Made by a program: the position numbers and the translations under genes. The notes below the pieces were generated by a model. It did no database searches. It was not told where the DNA came from and saw only the letters and a list, made by a program, of their open reading frames with translations. Below, one piece after another: positions 8,257 to 16,548 of a DNA stretch of 64,000 nt; the stretch's first letter is position 1; every line of letters begins with the position of its first letter. The DNA is from Paenibacillus dendrobii. Its GTDB lineage: Bacteria > Bacillota > Bacilli > Paenibacillales > Paenibacillaceae. The DNA lies in NCBI RefSeq assembly GCF_009807035.1, contig NZ_WUBI01000006.1:29916-93915 (forward strand). Direction: 5' to 3'.

Positions 8257-8272
8257 TGTGATTTAAATCACA
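8257..8272. promoter_or_regulatory. Crp/Fnr-type box upstream of DoxX paralog 1
   Basis: TGTGATTTAAATCACA is a perfect 16-bp palindrome and matches the Crp/Fnr consensus TGTGA-N6-TCACA. Its centre lies 34.5 bp from the end of the TATAAT of the DoxX paralog 1 promoter. Confidence 0.7.
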
Positions 8273-8406
8273 TTATTAAAAATAAATTAAAATTTTTAAA
8301 TTGTTTTTCTGTCAGTGCGTTTCGGGTTAGCATTTTCAGCCCGGCGATCGGATTGCAAGCTGCCGAATTTTCGAATCATTGAATGGAAGAGAGGCGGGCT
8401 AGAATG

Positions 8407-8441
8407 AAAAAAGAGCCGGGCTGGACATCCAGCTCGACTCT
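8407..8441 (-). terminator. terminator after DoxX paralog 2
   Basis: On the minus strand GAGTCGAGCTGG pairs with CCAGCCCGGCTC (one mismatch, one G-T pair), followed by TTTTTT. It is related in sequence to the terminator at 7500-7540. Confidence 0.8.
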
Positions 8442-8510
8442 ATGTGATATTCTCATATGATATTGGGATTAGAGTAAGATTAGAGTAAGCTGTTGATCTG
8501 ATCTGATCTG

Positions 8511-9029
8511 TTAAATGCTGCTTTGCGGAGCAGAAGCGGGGGGAGTATCTTGTTTCTTATAGAAAAGGTTGCGCAGGAAAGGCATTACCCAGTAATCCAG
8601 TCCGATGCGTCCGGCATTGGCGGCAGCGACGACGATGAAGATTTCAAGCAAAATCATTTGCGGGTTCACACTGATGCTGCCCGAGAAGAGGAAGGCAAAG
8701 TTCATTACCATGCCCATTAAGGCGGCAAAGGTTGCGAAGGTACCCAAGAGAAGTCCTATGCCAACGAGCGTTTCACCGAGGGGGATCAAGATGTTGAACA
8801 GCTTCACGCTAGGCAGTGCGCCGTGTTTCAGAAATGTTGCCCACCAGTTCTGTACAGCGGGATGCTCACCTGCGGCTTTGGCGATAGCGCCTTTCATGAA
8901 GCCTCCGGCATCGAAACCGTCGGTTAATTTTTTAATCCCACCCGTAATCCACGTGTAACCCAGGTAGATCCGCACGACCGTCAGCAACCACATCGCGACT
9001 TGATTCTTTCTCAACCAGTTGTTGAACAA
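8511..9029 (-). CDS. DoxX-family membrane protein, paralog 2
   Basis: The protein has 172 residues and begins at a TTG at 9029, with GAGGAG 9 bases upstream, exactly where paralog 1 has ATG. The sequence follows paralog 1 almost residue for residue (MFNNWLRKNQVAMWLLTVV at the start, ANAGRIGLDYWVMPFLRNLF near the end), with changes mainly in loops and a shorter tail. Four membrane segments are predicted. The pair arose by tandem duplication that included promoter and terminator. The Crp/Fnr-type box upstream is less perfect and the start codon weaker, so expression is expected to be lower or differently tuned than paralog 1. Confidence 0.88.
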   Translation of the reverse strand: MFNNWLRKNQVAMWLLTVVRIYLGYTWITGGIKKLTDGFDAGGFMKGAIAKAAGEHPAVQNWWATFLKHGALPSVKLFNILIPLGETLVGIGLLLGTFATFAALMGMVMNFAFLFSGSISVNPQMILLEIFIVVAAANAGRIGLDYWVMPFLRNLFYKKQDTPPASAPQSSI

Positions 9030-9516
9030 GATATCCCACTCCTCAAAGTTTTTTATGACATTTTGTCATTTTGTGTCATTCTCCTTTTGTCTGCAATTTT
9101 AGCATTTAATGGAATAACATCCTTTGATTATAAATTATACATATCAACTTACAAGTGGTGTAAACCACGATTTTTAATAAAATTTTAATATTTTCCGCAG
9201 TTTTTTCATAGGAATTACCCTGGAAAGGACGGCTTTTTACACATTGCCCTGTAATCTCATCATAATTCCCTAAGTAGGTGGGATTATTCAGAATTAAGAC
9301 AAGATATGGAGCCTCGTGAATAAGAACAGGAAAAATGTACGGGCGTTACTTCCTCGCATACGTCGATAAAGGTTGTAAATTGCGGTTTTTCAAAGACAAA
9401 CCCTACCATTTATGCTTAAATGGGAGGAAAAGGAAAGCGGGAGGGAGACCGGATCAAGCAAAGTGCTGCATCTTGGGAGGTGCAGTCCGAACAATATCGA
9501 GGGGGAATGGATTGAT
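9030..9516. other. 487-base divergent intergenic region
   Basis: The left half holds the DoxX paralog 2 promoter with its Crp/Fnr-type box. The right half leads to the DUF3048 lipoprotein gene. A short inverted repeat TGACATTTTGTCA lies at about 9057-9069 in the DoxX leader. No coding sequence is convincing. Confidence 0.6.
9127..9169 (-). promoter_or_regulatory. DoxX paralog 2 promoter with degenerate Crp/Fnr-type box
   Basis: The box at 9154-9169 (plus strand AGTGGTGTAAACCACG) keeps the GTG-N8-CAC core and aligns with the box of paralog 1. A TATAAT on the minus strand at 9132-9127 lies with its end 34.5 bp from the box centre, the same distance as in paralog 1. An overlapping second TATAAT is at 9139-9134. 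Confidence 0.6.
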
Positions 9517-10617
9517 ATGAAGAATCGAGTGGGGATGAGCGGATACAGATGGTGGAGCGGCATGTTGTGCGCGATGCTATGCGTTTCGCTGCTGGCTGGC
9601 TGCGGGCAGCAGAAGGCGGAAGCGCCCAAGGCGCCGGTCGTGGAGGAACAGACGCCTCCGGAGGAGCCGGCCCCGGAGGATCCGGTGCAATCGGGCGATC
9701 CGGAACAGGCTGCTTTCACGGCTCCGTTAACCGGACTGCCCATGGATCAAGCTCCTACGATACGCCCACTGTCCATTATGATTAACAATGCGCCGGCTGC
9801 GCGGCCGCAGTCCGGGCTTACCCAAGCGGATATCGTATATGAAGTGCTGGCGGAGGGCGGCATTACGCGGATGATTGGTATTTTCCAAAGCAAGGGAACG
9901 GATGAAACGATCGGGCCGATTCGCAGCATCCGTCCTTACCTGATCAATCTTGGCGAAAGTTATGGCGGCGTGCTGGTCCATGCCGGTGGCAGCAATGATG
10001 CCTATGCGATTTTGCAGAAGCAGCATAAGGAAGATCTCGATGAGATTGGAAATAGCGGGGCATACTTTTGGAGAGATAAATCCCGGAAGGCTCCGCATAA
10101 CCTCTATTCGAGCGCAGACAAGCTCCGGGAGGGCGCTGACAAGCACGGTTACAAAAAGGAAGTAAATATACCCGCTTACAAGTTTCGGGCCGAGAGCGAC
10201 CTTCCAGAGGGCGAGGATGCGACTGGAGTCGACATTACCTTCCTGCTCAAAAGCTACAAGGTATCGTATCAGTATCATGAGGCCAGCAAGGTGTATCAGC
10301 GTTCCATTAACGGTAAGCCGCATGTCGATCAGAACACGGGGCAGCAGCTGACGGCGACGAATGTGGTCATTTTGGGCGCTGATCATAAAACGCTGGATGA
10401 TGTGGGCCGGCTTGCCGTCGATGTCGATAAGGGTGGAGAGGCCGTTCTGCTGCAGCGGGGCAAAATTCTCAAGGGGCGCTGGGTGCGTGCCAAGGGAGAC
10501 GTGATCCGGTTCGTGAAGGACGGGCAGGAGGTGCCGCTGTATCCGGGTACCACATATTTCAATATCGTACCGAATGCGCCAACCTTCGACAGCCATATCC
10601 AAATTCATCAGCCATAA
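9517..10617 (+). CDS. yerB: DUF3048 lipoprotein, YerB-like
   Basis: The protein has 366 residues, starting at ATG 9517 behind GAGGGGG. The first 30 residues form a lipoprotein signal with lipobox LLAGCG; a Pro/Glu-rich linker (about residues 33-65) follows. The rest matches the two-part DUF3048 layout: an N-terminal domain beginning PLTGLPMDQAPTIRPLSIMI and containing GPIRSIRPY, and a C-terminal domain ending in a YPGTTYFNIVP motif. In Bacillus subtilis this is the membrane-anchored protein YerB of unknown function, encoded near yerC. Here it lies about 4.6 kb before a yerC homologue, so the linkage is loose. Role unknown; likely extracytoplasmic. Confidence 0.85.
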   Translation: MKNRVGMSGYRWWSGMLCAMLCVSLLAGCGQQKAEAPKAPVVEEQTPPEEPAPEDPVQSGDPEQAAFTAPLTGLPMDQAPTIRPLSIMINNAPAARPQSGLTQADIVYEVLAEGGITRMIGIFQSKGTDETIGPIRSIRPYLINLGESYGGVLVHAGGSNDAYAILQKQHKEDLDEIGNSGAYFWRDKSRKAPHNLYSSADKLREGADKHGYKKEVNIPAYKFRAESDLPEGEDATGVDITFLLKSYKVSYQYHEASKVYQRSINGKPHVDQNTGQQLTATNVVILGADHKTLDDVGRLAVDVDKGGEAVLLQRGKILKGRWVRAKGDVIRFVKDGQEVPLYPGTTYFNIVPNAPTFDSHIQIHQP

Positions 10618-10757
10618 GGCCTTCGCTGTAGGCGGTTTATGCAAATCCTGGAGCTCATTATTCCAGTCCTTGGATATTTTTACCCAAGACTGGGTAATTT
10701 ATCGTATGAAATCCTGTTCGCGCCTTTACATTCCGTTAAAATAGAGATGCGGTCGCC

Positions 10758-10787
10758 TTTACAAAATACGCCGCGGATTGATAAAAT
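10758..10787 (+). promoter_or_regulatory. candidate promoter of the DUF47-PiT operon
   Basis: TTTACA (10758-10763), an 18-base spacer and TAAAAT (10782-10787) lie 65 bases before the DUF47 gene. Confidence 0.45.
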
Positions 10788-10851
10788 AGTTGGGGTTGTC
10801 ATTTTGCTGTTTTCGCGCGTTCACGGCAATTTTAAGTAAAGGGGTTATCGT

Positions 10852-11466
10852 ATGAAATTGAAGAAAAAGGACATATTTTTCCAAACATTGGAGAATATGG
10901 CCGATACGATTGTACAAGCTGCCGATTATTTCGCACAGCATGTAGCCAATCTCCAGGATGTACTTCTTTTTGCCAATGAAATGAAGAAGTTTGAGTCGCA
11001 GTGTGACGAATTTACACACACCATTATTACGGAACTCAACAAAACGTTTATAACGCCGATCGAACGCGATGATATCATGGATTTGACGACCACTTTGGAT
11101 GACGTAATGGACGGGCTTGAGGCTTGTGCTTCCCGCTTCGATATGTATCATCTGCCGGACCCCGACGAGTACATCGTGCAGTTCGCAGAAATTTTGCGTC
11201 AATCGGCTTACGAAATTCAAAAGGCTATTCATCTGCTATCCCAGAAGAAGCTTCTGGCGATCCGTGAATATACCATCCGTTTGAATGATCTGGAGAATCA
11301 AGGGGACGAGCTGCTTCGCATCTGCATCAAAGAGCTCTTCGCCAAAGTAACGGACCCGATCGAGCTGATCAAGCGCAAAGAGATTTACGAACGACTGGAA
11401 ACAACCACAGACGCGTGTGAAGACGTGGCCAACATGCTGGAATCGATCATTATGAGCAACTCGTAA
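10852..11466 (+). CDS. DUF47 family protein, PhoU-like phosphate transport accessory
   Basis: The protein has 204 residues and is entirely helical and acidic by composition, with PhoU-like features: repeated heptad helices and paired acidic motifs (ERDDIMDLTTTLDDVMDG near residue 75 and ERLETTTDACEDVANMLE near the end) that could bind metal. DUF47 proteins are almost always encoded next to PiT phosphate carriers and are thought to modulate them at the membrane's inner face. Here the PiT gene follows after 15 bases, so the pair is an operon. The ATG at 10852 has AAGGGG upstream. Length is typical for the family. Confidence 0.9.
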   Translation: MKLKKKDIFFQTLENMADTIVQAADYFAQHVANLQDVLLFANEMKKFESQCDEFTHTIITELNKTFITPIERDDIMDLTTTLDDVMDGLEACASRFDMYHLPDPDEYIVQFAEILRQSAYEIQKAIHLLSQKKLLAIREYTIRLNDLENQGDELLRICIKELFAKVTDPIELIKRKEIYERLETTTDACEDVANMLESIIMSNS

Positions 11467-11481
11467 GGGGCCAACTAAAAC

Positions 11482-12474
11482 ATGGATACATCATCAATAT
11501 TCGTTATAGGTATTGTCATCTTCCTGGCGCTGGCGTTTGACTTCATTAACGGGTTCCATGACACGGCCAACGCGATAGCAACCTCGGTATCGACGCGCGC
11601 GCTCAAGCCGCGTACGGCGATTATCCTGGCGGCGGCCATGAACTTCCTTGGAGCTATTCTCTTTACGGGCGTTGCGAAGAAAATCGGCGGTAGCGTCACG
11701 GATCCGACGACGCTTGATAATGGTCTGGAAGTGGTTACGGCCACGCTGCTGGCCGCGATTATCTGGAATCTGGCGACCTGGTGGCTGGGCATTCCATCCT
11801 CCTCCTCGCATGCGCTGATCGGCGCTTTGGCCGGTGCGGTATTCGTCGGAGCCGGTTCGGATCACCTCAAGTGGAGCGGATTCATTGAAATCGTGGAAGG
11901 ACTTTTGCTGTCTCCGCTGATTGCATTTGTCATCGGTTATATCATCATGACGATACTCAAGTGGATATTTGCGAAGAAGAGTCCGCATACCGTCAACAAG
12001 GGCTTCCGTACCATGCAGATCCTGACCGCTGCGGCGCAGTCTTTTACGCATGGCACGAACGACGCGCAAAAGGCGATGGGGATTATCACCTTTGCCCTCG
12101 TCACTTCCGGGCATCTGGAGAGTCTCGAAGTACCGCTGTGGGTTAAAATCGCGGCAGCGACCTCGATGGCGCTCGGTACCTCCATTGGCGGCTGGAAGAT
12201 TATCAAGACGATGGGAACGAAAATTTTCAAAATCGAACCGATTCACGGCTTCGCGGCTGACTTTACCTCCGCTTCCGTCATCTTCGGTGCGACTCTGCTG
12301 CATCTGCCCGTCAGTACAACCCATGCGGTAACCTCCGCCATTCTCGGTGTAGGCAGCGCGAAGCGCTTCTCCGAAGTGAAATGGTCACTGGCTGGACGGA
12401 TCGTCATCACATGGTTTATTACCATCCCGATTTCCGCCATACTGGCAGGTATTATTTTTAAAATATTATTTTAG
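11482..12474 (+). CDS. pit: PiT-family inorganic phosphate transporter
   Basis: The protein has 330 residues with about ten membrane segments. Both halves carry the PiT signature: FINGFHDTANAIATSVSTRA (residues about 15-34) and SFTHGTNDAQKAMG (about residues 178-191), each with the conserved Gly-x-x-Asp-x-x-Asn/Lys core. A cytoplasmic loop lies between the two repeats. PiT carriers import phosphate, commonly as metal-phosphate, driven by proton or sodium gradients. It is cotranscribed with the DUF47 accessory gene. The length matches the short bacterial PiT group found with DUF47. Confidence 0.93.
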   Translation: MDTSSIFVIGIVIFLALAFDFINGFHDTANAIATSVSTRALKPRTAIILAAAMNFLGAILFTGVAKKIGGSVTDPTTLDNGLEVVTATLLAAIIWNLATWWLGIPSSSSHALIGALAGAVFVGAGSDHLKWSGFIEIVEGLLLSPLIAFVIGYIIMTILKWIFAKKSPHTVNKGFRTMQILTAAAQSFTHGTNDAQKAMGIITFALVTSGHLESLEVPLWVKIAAATSMALGTSIGGWKIIKTMGTKIFKIEPIHGFAADFTSASVIFGATLLHLPVSTTHAVTSAILGVGSAKRFSEVKWSLAGRIVITWFITIPISAILAGIIFKILF

Positions 12475-12498
12475 ACAAAACAATAGGATTAGAGTGGG

Positions 12499-12525
12499 GG
12501 CCAATCGATGAGGTTGGCTTTTTTG
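12499..12525 (+). terminator. terminator after the PiT gene
   Basis: A short stem GCCAA/TTGGC is followed by TTTTTT, 25 bases after the PiT stop. The stem is short, so it may be weak. Confidence 0.55.
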
Positions 12526-12716
12526 TATGCCCGAAAGCGGGGATGTCGTGATTAAGCGGACGATGCTGTACAATGGAGATTACCAATCTGTGCCTGTGGA
12601 GAGTTATAATGCTTCCATTGGAAAGCGAATGACTGACAGGCAGGAAACTTCAGCATGCAGCTTCGGCCTTAGAATTGCAGTAAGACCCTGATGTGAAAGG
12701 AGTCCAACGAATACCG

Positions 12717-13676
12717 ATGATACGCACAATGGCCATAACCCGTTCGCATGAGGTGGTGACCGGAATCCCGCTGGAGCAGCTCCAGCCGGATGATTACGCC
12801 TGGATGTGGGTGGATTTCAACGCCCCAACGCCGAAGGAATCGGCGCTTCTGACTACATATTTTCATTTTCATCCGCTCGCGGTGGAGGACTGTCTGCATG
12901 TGCTCCAGCGTCCGAAGCTGGACTATTATGACGAACTGCAGTTTTTCGTGCTGCATGCGCTGGACCCGGATACGCTCCATGTGGAGGAAGTAGACCTGTT
13001 TCTAGGGCAGAACCTGATCGTGTCTTTCCACAGCAAGGAGCTGCAGGAAGTGGACGAGGCTTGGACCGAGATTATCCAGCATGCCCATGACCGCAAGATT
13101 TGGTCCCGCGGCCCGGTATCCTGCGCCTACAACGTGATGGACAAGCTCGTGGACAAGTATTTCCCAAGCGTCTTCGGCATTGAGGACGAGCTGGCGGAGC
13201 TGGAGAACCGCGGCAGTTCGGAATCGGTCGAGGACCTCATGAACCAGGTGTTCGACCTGCGGGGGCGCTTGCTGAAGCTCAGACGAACGGTGGTACCGAT
13301 GCGCGACCTCATGTACCGGATCGTCAACTCCCAGCATGTCCAGAGCAATACCGAGCATAAAGTGTACTTCGGCGATATTTATGACCACCTGCTGAAGCTG
13401 ACGGACATGATCGAAGCGGACCGCGAAATGACGGCGGATCTGCGGGACAGCTATATTTCGCTGAACTCGAACCGGATGAACGCGATCATGAAGACCCTGA
13501 CGGTCATCACGACCGTGTTCATGCCGCTGACGCTCATTGCGGGCATCTACGGGATGAACTTCGCCAATATGCCGGAACTGGGCTGGACATACGGATACCC
13601 GGCAGTGCTTCTGCTCATGTTCGTGCTGGGCGGTGGCATGGTGATGTGGTTCCTGAAGCGGGGATGGTTTAAGTAA
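12717..13676 (+). CDS. corA: CorA-family magnesium/metal ion transporter
   Basis: The protein has 319 residues from ATG 12717; AAAGGAG lies about 13 bases upstream, and a GTG at 12693 is a less likely start. It has the CorA plan: a large N-terminal cytosolic domain with acidic segments and long helices (about residues 1-250), then two C-terminal membrane helices. The first ends in the diagnostic selectivity motif YGMNF, and the second is followed by a basic tail (LKRGWFK). CorA pentamers carry Mg2+, and some members Co2+ or Zn2+. A monocistronic gene. I see no M-box-like leader upstream, although the 240-base gap could hold one that I cannot fold. Confidence 0.93.
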   Translation: MIRTMAITRSHEVVTGIPLEQLQPDDYAWMWVDFNAPTPKESALLTTYFHFHPLAVEDCLHVLQRPKLDYYDELQFFVLHALDPDTLHVEEVDLFLGQNLIVSFHSKELQEVDEAWTEIIQHAHDRKIWSRGPVSCAYNVMDKLVDKYFPSVFGIEDELAELENRGSSESVEDLMNQVFDLRGRLLKLRRTVVPMRDLMYRIVNSQHVQSNTEHKVYFGDIYDHLLKLTDMIEADREMTADLRDSYISLNSNRMNAIMKTLTVITTVFMPLTLIAGIYGMNFANMPELGWTYGYPAVLLLMFVLGGGMVMWFLKRGWFK

Positions 13677-13706
13677 GAGCTTGTGGCGTGAAATGTGACA
13701 GCATAG

Positions 13707-13732
13707 AAATAGGGGGCATGATGGCCCCCTGC
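13707..13732. terminator. hairpin between convergent corA and yqfQ-like genes
   Basis: AGGGGGC and GCCCCCT form a 7-bp stem around a 6-base loop. There is no clear T run, but the position between two convergent genes suggests a transcription-ending role. Confidence 0.4.
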
Positions 13733-13871
13733 ATGGAAAAGCGGATACGTATCTATTGCTGATCGTTCAGGGCCGCAGCATAAACAGACAACATGGGGAT
13801 AGAGCCATCCCCCTGACCCCGTTATCCAAGTGCGGCCTTCAAGAGCAGAAACGGTTCATATGTGTCTTGGG

Positions 13872-14438
13872 TTAGCGCCGCTTTTTGCCGGTCGATTTTT
13901 TCTTTTTAACGGAACGGGAAGCGGTGTTTTTGCGTTTGCGGTTGGAGGATTTCTTGCGGTTAGACCTTCTTCTTCTCCGGCGCGGACGGTAATTATCGTC
14001 GTCATCGGCACTATTGGTCTTGCCTTTGCCGAAGAACAGCTTGAACATCGGAGCGACCTGCTGCACGCCGGTCATGACCTTCTGCACCTTCCCGATATTA
14101 TTGACGAGTCCGTCAATGCCGCCGAGCCGGTCGATAATGCCCTTCAGCTCGCCGATGTTGGCGAGGGAGAAGCCGGTTTTGGCTGCTGCGGCTGCAGGCG
14201 CGGTTGCTGCGGTTACTAGCTCGGCTGCTCCGGTTGCCACTTCTGCCCCCGCCAGAGCTTCAGCTCCTGTGAAAGCTTCGGCGCCCTGGAACGGAACAAG
14301 ACCCGTGCCGGGGCCGGCGAAGTCGCTATAAGGGATACCCGGATAGGGTGAATAGGATGGGTAAGGGGAGAAAGGGCCGCCGCCGTTCAGCGAGCGCTGA
14401 TCGTTCTGGGGCTTGCGGTGATAGTAATGCTCAGGCAT
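13872..14438 (-). CDS. YqfQ/VrrA-like low-complexity basic protein
   Basis: The protein has 188 residues from ATG 14438, which has AAGGAAAG 8 bases upstream (an in-frame GTG lies at 14447). It is built of three parts: a Pro/Tyr/Gly-rich N-terminus (FSPYPSYSPYPGIPYSDFAG), an Ala/Gly-rich middle leading into a hydrophobic helix region (IIDRLGGIDGLVNNIGKVQKV and following), and a strongly basic Arg/Lys/Ser tail after a DDDD stretch. The core NIGKVQKVMTGVQQVAPMFKL resembles the conserved block of the YqfQ/VrrA family of spore-formers. Its role is unknown; the basic tail could bind nucleic acid or polyanionic polymers. The repeat-rich stretches may vary between strains. Confidence 0.65.
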   Translation of the reverse strand: MPEHYYHRKPQNDQRSLNGGGPFSPYPSYSPYPGIPYSDFAGPGTGLVPFQGAEAFTGAEALAGAEVATGAAELVTAATAPAAAAAKTGFSLANIGELKGIIDRLGGIDGLVNNIGKVQKVMTGVQQVAPMFKLFFGKGKTNSADDDDNYRPRRRRRRSNRKKSSNRKRKNTASRSVKKKKSTGKKRR

Positions 14439-15251
14439 GGATATCACTTTCCTTTTTGGAATGTTTTATTATACTGTATGTGGTAGGCGAACATAAGGTA
14501 TAGACGAATGCCCGGAGGACAGGGATAGGAGCGGAATCGGGCGGATACCCAGAAGGTGCAGGAGCGGTAGGAGTGCTTCGGCGCTGGCCAGAAGAAAAGG
14601 CATTCCATACAGGATATGGACCCAGGGGCGACGGGGTTCTTTTGAAGGGGAAAGATAGCGTGTCCAGCGTGCGTCAATAAGCGGGTTCCGAGTGTACTTA
14701 CATTTCCTGCTTGTCCCCTTCCCCCATGAGTTCAGCTGTGCAGGCTCCGTTCGGAGGTTTTTAACTCAAGCCGGCCATAGAAATGATATGCTTTTATCAG
14801 AGTTTATTTGGCATCCTTACAAACGTTCTTGCTGAATATTTTAGTTTATTGTCCATGGGGTCGCAGGGAAATGCGGTGTATTGTAAAATTACGGTTCCAA
14901 ATCTATACATTGCTGTCGCACTGAGGTATAATTAAAGCGTTTTCACGAGGAGAAGATGATTCCTGGATTTGACGGCATTCGATTGCGGGCGCTATCAGAC
15001 CAGAGGAACAAGAGAGCAAACCGCTTCGGCTCTGGGTTGTCACGTGCTAAGAGCTGCTATTGGCATGCTTCTAAAATGCCTAATTTTAGCTAAAATGCGA
15101 GAATAAGGGCACTCCTCAGAGGCGATGACAGGGGCTCTTATGGCATTGTTATCTTGTGACTCTGTAGTGCGTGAATTCGTTAATGCTTGAAAAGTCCATA
15201 CTCGCTCGGGTACAATGAAATTACATAGTAATAGTAGGGGATGATGATTCA
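14439..15251. other. 813-base region without a confident gene
   Basis: It contains a small hairpin CTCCG-TT-CGGAG followed by TTTTT at about 14745-14765, a TATAAT at about 14928, and a 45-codon frame at 14956-15093 with GAGGAG 3 bases before its ATG. That frame is rich in Arg, Ser and Asn and resembles nothing I know. The last 70 bases carry the yerC promoter. A 77-codon minus-strand frame near 14444-14677 has no ribosome binding site. Confidence 0.5.
15187..15216 (+). promoter_or_regulatory. candidate promoter of yerC
   Basis: TTGAAA (15187-15192), an 18-base spacer and TACAAT (15211-15216) lie 36 bases before the GTG start of the yerC homologue. Confidence 0.55.
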
Positions 15252-15542
15252 GTGCAACTGAAGAAACTTAATGATAAAAGTATAGACCAATTATTCGAAG
15301 CGATTTTAACGCTCAAAAGCATTGAAGAATGCTACGTCTTTTTCGACGATCTGTGTACCGTCAATGAAATTCAGTCCCTGTCCCAGCGTCTGGAGGTTGC
15401 GCGTATGCTTGGCAAAGGCAATACGTACAATCAGATTGAAGCCGAGACGGGAGCGAGCACGGCGACCATTTCCCGTGTGAAGCGTTGTTTGAATTATGGT
15501 AACGATGGGTATAAAATGACTTTAGACCGTCTTGGACGATAA
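15252..15542 (+). CDS. yerC: YerC/YecD family TrpR-related DNA-binding protein
   Basis: The protein has 96 residues and starts at GTG 15252. It is all-helical with a TrpR-like helix-turn-helix in the second half: RMLGKGNTYNQIEAETGAST then ATISRVKRCL. This matches the YerC/YecD group, homologues of the trp repressor that lack the tryptophan-repressor context. The Bacillus gene lies near yerB and dgkB, as here. It probably binds DNA as a dimer; targets are unknown. The next gene (CbiX) begins at or across its stop codon, so the two are translationally linked. Confidence 0.92.
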   Translation: MQLKKLNDKSIDQLFEAILTLKSIEECYVFFDDLCTVNEIQSLSQRLEVARMLGKGNTYNQIEAETGASTATISRVKRCLNYGNDGYKMTLDRLGR

Positions 15543-15543
15543 G

Positions 15544-16311
15544 ATGCGCAAACGGGGCGTGCTAGTCATCAGTCACGGCTCAAGGGAACAAGCTTGGGTC
15601 GATCTGGTCGATAACGCCATTCAACAGCTGCCGCTGCGGGGAAACCTCCCTGTGGCGGCTTCGTTCTTGGAAATTGTGGAAGGACGGCTGATTCAGGATG
15701 GCCTCGACCTGCTGGAGAGCCAGGGCGTCACGGACATTCTGGTTATTCCGCTGTTCGTCTCCTCGGGGAGTACGCATGTGAATGAAATCGCATATGCGCT
15801 AGGCGTCATTGATGCTCCTTCATTCGAGAGCGACTTGGCGCCATTTCGCGTCCATGCGAATATCACATACGGCTCCCCCATCGAGCATGGCTCCTATGTG
15901 GCCGAGATGATCTGGGACAAGGCGAAGACGGTATCGCGGACTCCGGAGAAGGAAGCGCTGATCCTAATTGGGCATGGCAGCAGCTATGACAGCTTCCGCG
16001 AGCGCTGGGAGCAGGGACTCGCGAAGCTCGCCGAGCAGGTGCGTGAGCTTGGCGGACTGGCTGAGGCAGACTATGCGCTGCTGCGGCCGGACACGGTGCG
16101 TGCGAAGGTTGAATATTGGCAGAACGAACGCGGAATGCAGGTGATTGCGGCTCCGCTTTTTTTGAGTGAGGGATATTTTATCCGCGAAGTGATTCCGAAG
16201 CGTCTCGAAGGATTAACTTACCGGTATTCCGGAAAGTCACTGCTGCCGCATCCGCTCTTGACCGTATGGATCGATGAACAAATACAAGACTGGTTAAGCA
16301 GGAAGTTATGA
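15544..16311 (+). CDS. CbiX/SirB-type sirohydrochlorin chelatase
   Basis: The protein has 255 residues. It carries two CbiX half-domains: the first begins GVLVISHGSREQAW and the second ALILIGHGSSYDSFRE; each has the conserved His of the metal-insertion site. Two-domain CbiX proteins insert Co2+ or Fe2+ into sirohydrochlorin on the way to cobalamin or sirohaem. No other tetrapyrrole gene is nearby, so the role here is inferred from the family. The ATG at 15544 lies two bases after the yerC stop; an upstream TTG at 15532 overlaps yerC and is an alternative. No strong ribosome binding site is visible, which suggests coupling to yerC. Confidence 0.85.
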   Translation: MRKRGVLVISHGSREQAWVDLVDNAIQQLPLRGNLPVAASFLEIVEGRLIQDGLDLLESQGVTDILVIPLFVSSGSTHVNEIAYALGVIDAPSFESDLAPFRVHANITYGSPIEHGSYVAEMIWDKAKTVSRTPEKEALILIGHGSSYDSFRERWEQGLAKLAEQVRELGGLAEADYALLRPDTVRAKVEYWQNERGMQVIAAPLFLSEGYFIREVIPKRLEGLTYRYSGKSLLPHPLLTVWIDEQIQDWLSRKL

Positions 16312-16548
16312 GCTATATTTTGAAGTAACGGGTTCTCATGATTCAGGGCAACCGGATTAGGTGTAAATGCCCTTGATGGCTCTTTGCTGACTTGCTTGCA
16401 GAATATAGCGTTTTGAAATGACATAGAATGAGAGTGAGATGCAAACAAGCTTAGAGTCATTCTATGGGCTAAGAATGGGTTAATGACAGACCCAAAGGTT
16501 CAATGGATGTCACATGTGCAAATCCTATAAATAGGTGGCGTTTGGTAA

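Larger units (their letters stand above)
8113..8510. other. 398-base intergenic region between the DoxX paralogs
   Basis: It contains, in minus-strand order, the terminator of DoxX paralog 2, an AT-rich tract, two Crp/Fnr-type palindromes, a TATAAT -10 and a roughly 110-base leader before DoxX paralog 1. I see no credible coding sequence on either strand. Confidence 0.7.

Noticed and set aside
10719..10765. PhoP box upstream of the phosphate operon (two GCCTTTACA copies)
   Set aside because: The copies are 34 bases apart, whereas PhoP boxes have TT-ACA repeats spaced about 5 bases.
12530..12716. Magnesium (M-box) riboswitch before corA
   Set aside because: No recognisable M-box core and no terminator or sequestering hairpin close to the start codon were seen.
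14444..14677. 77-codon minus-strand frame
   Set aside because: No ribosome binding site, unusual Cys/Pro/Tyr content, and no coding pattern.
14956..15093. 45-codon plus-strand frame with GAGGAG close to the ATG
   Set aside because: The spacing of 3 bases is too short, and the product shows no hydrophobic core or known motif; kept only as a remark on the intergenic region.
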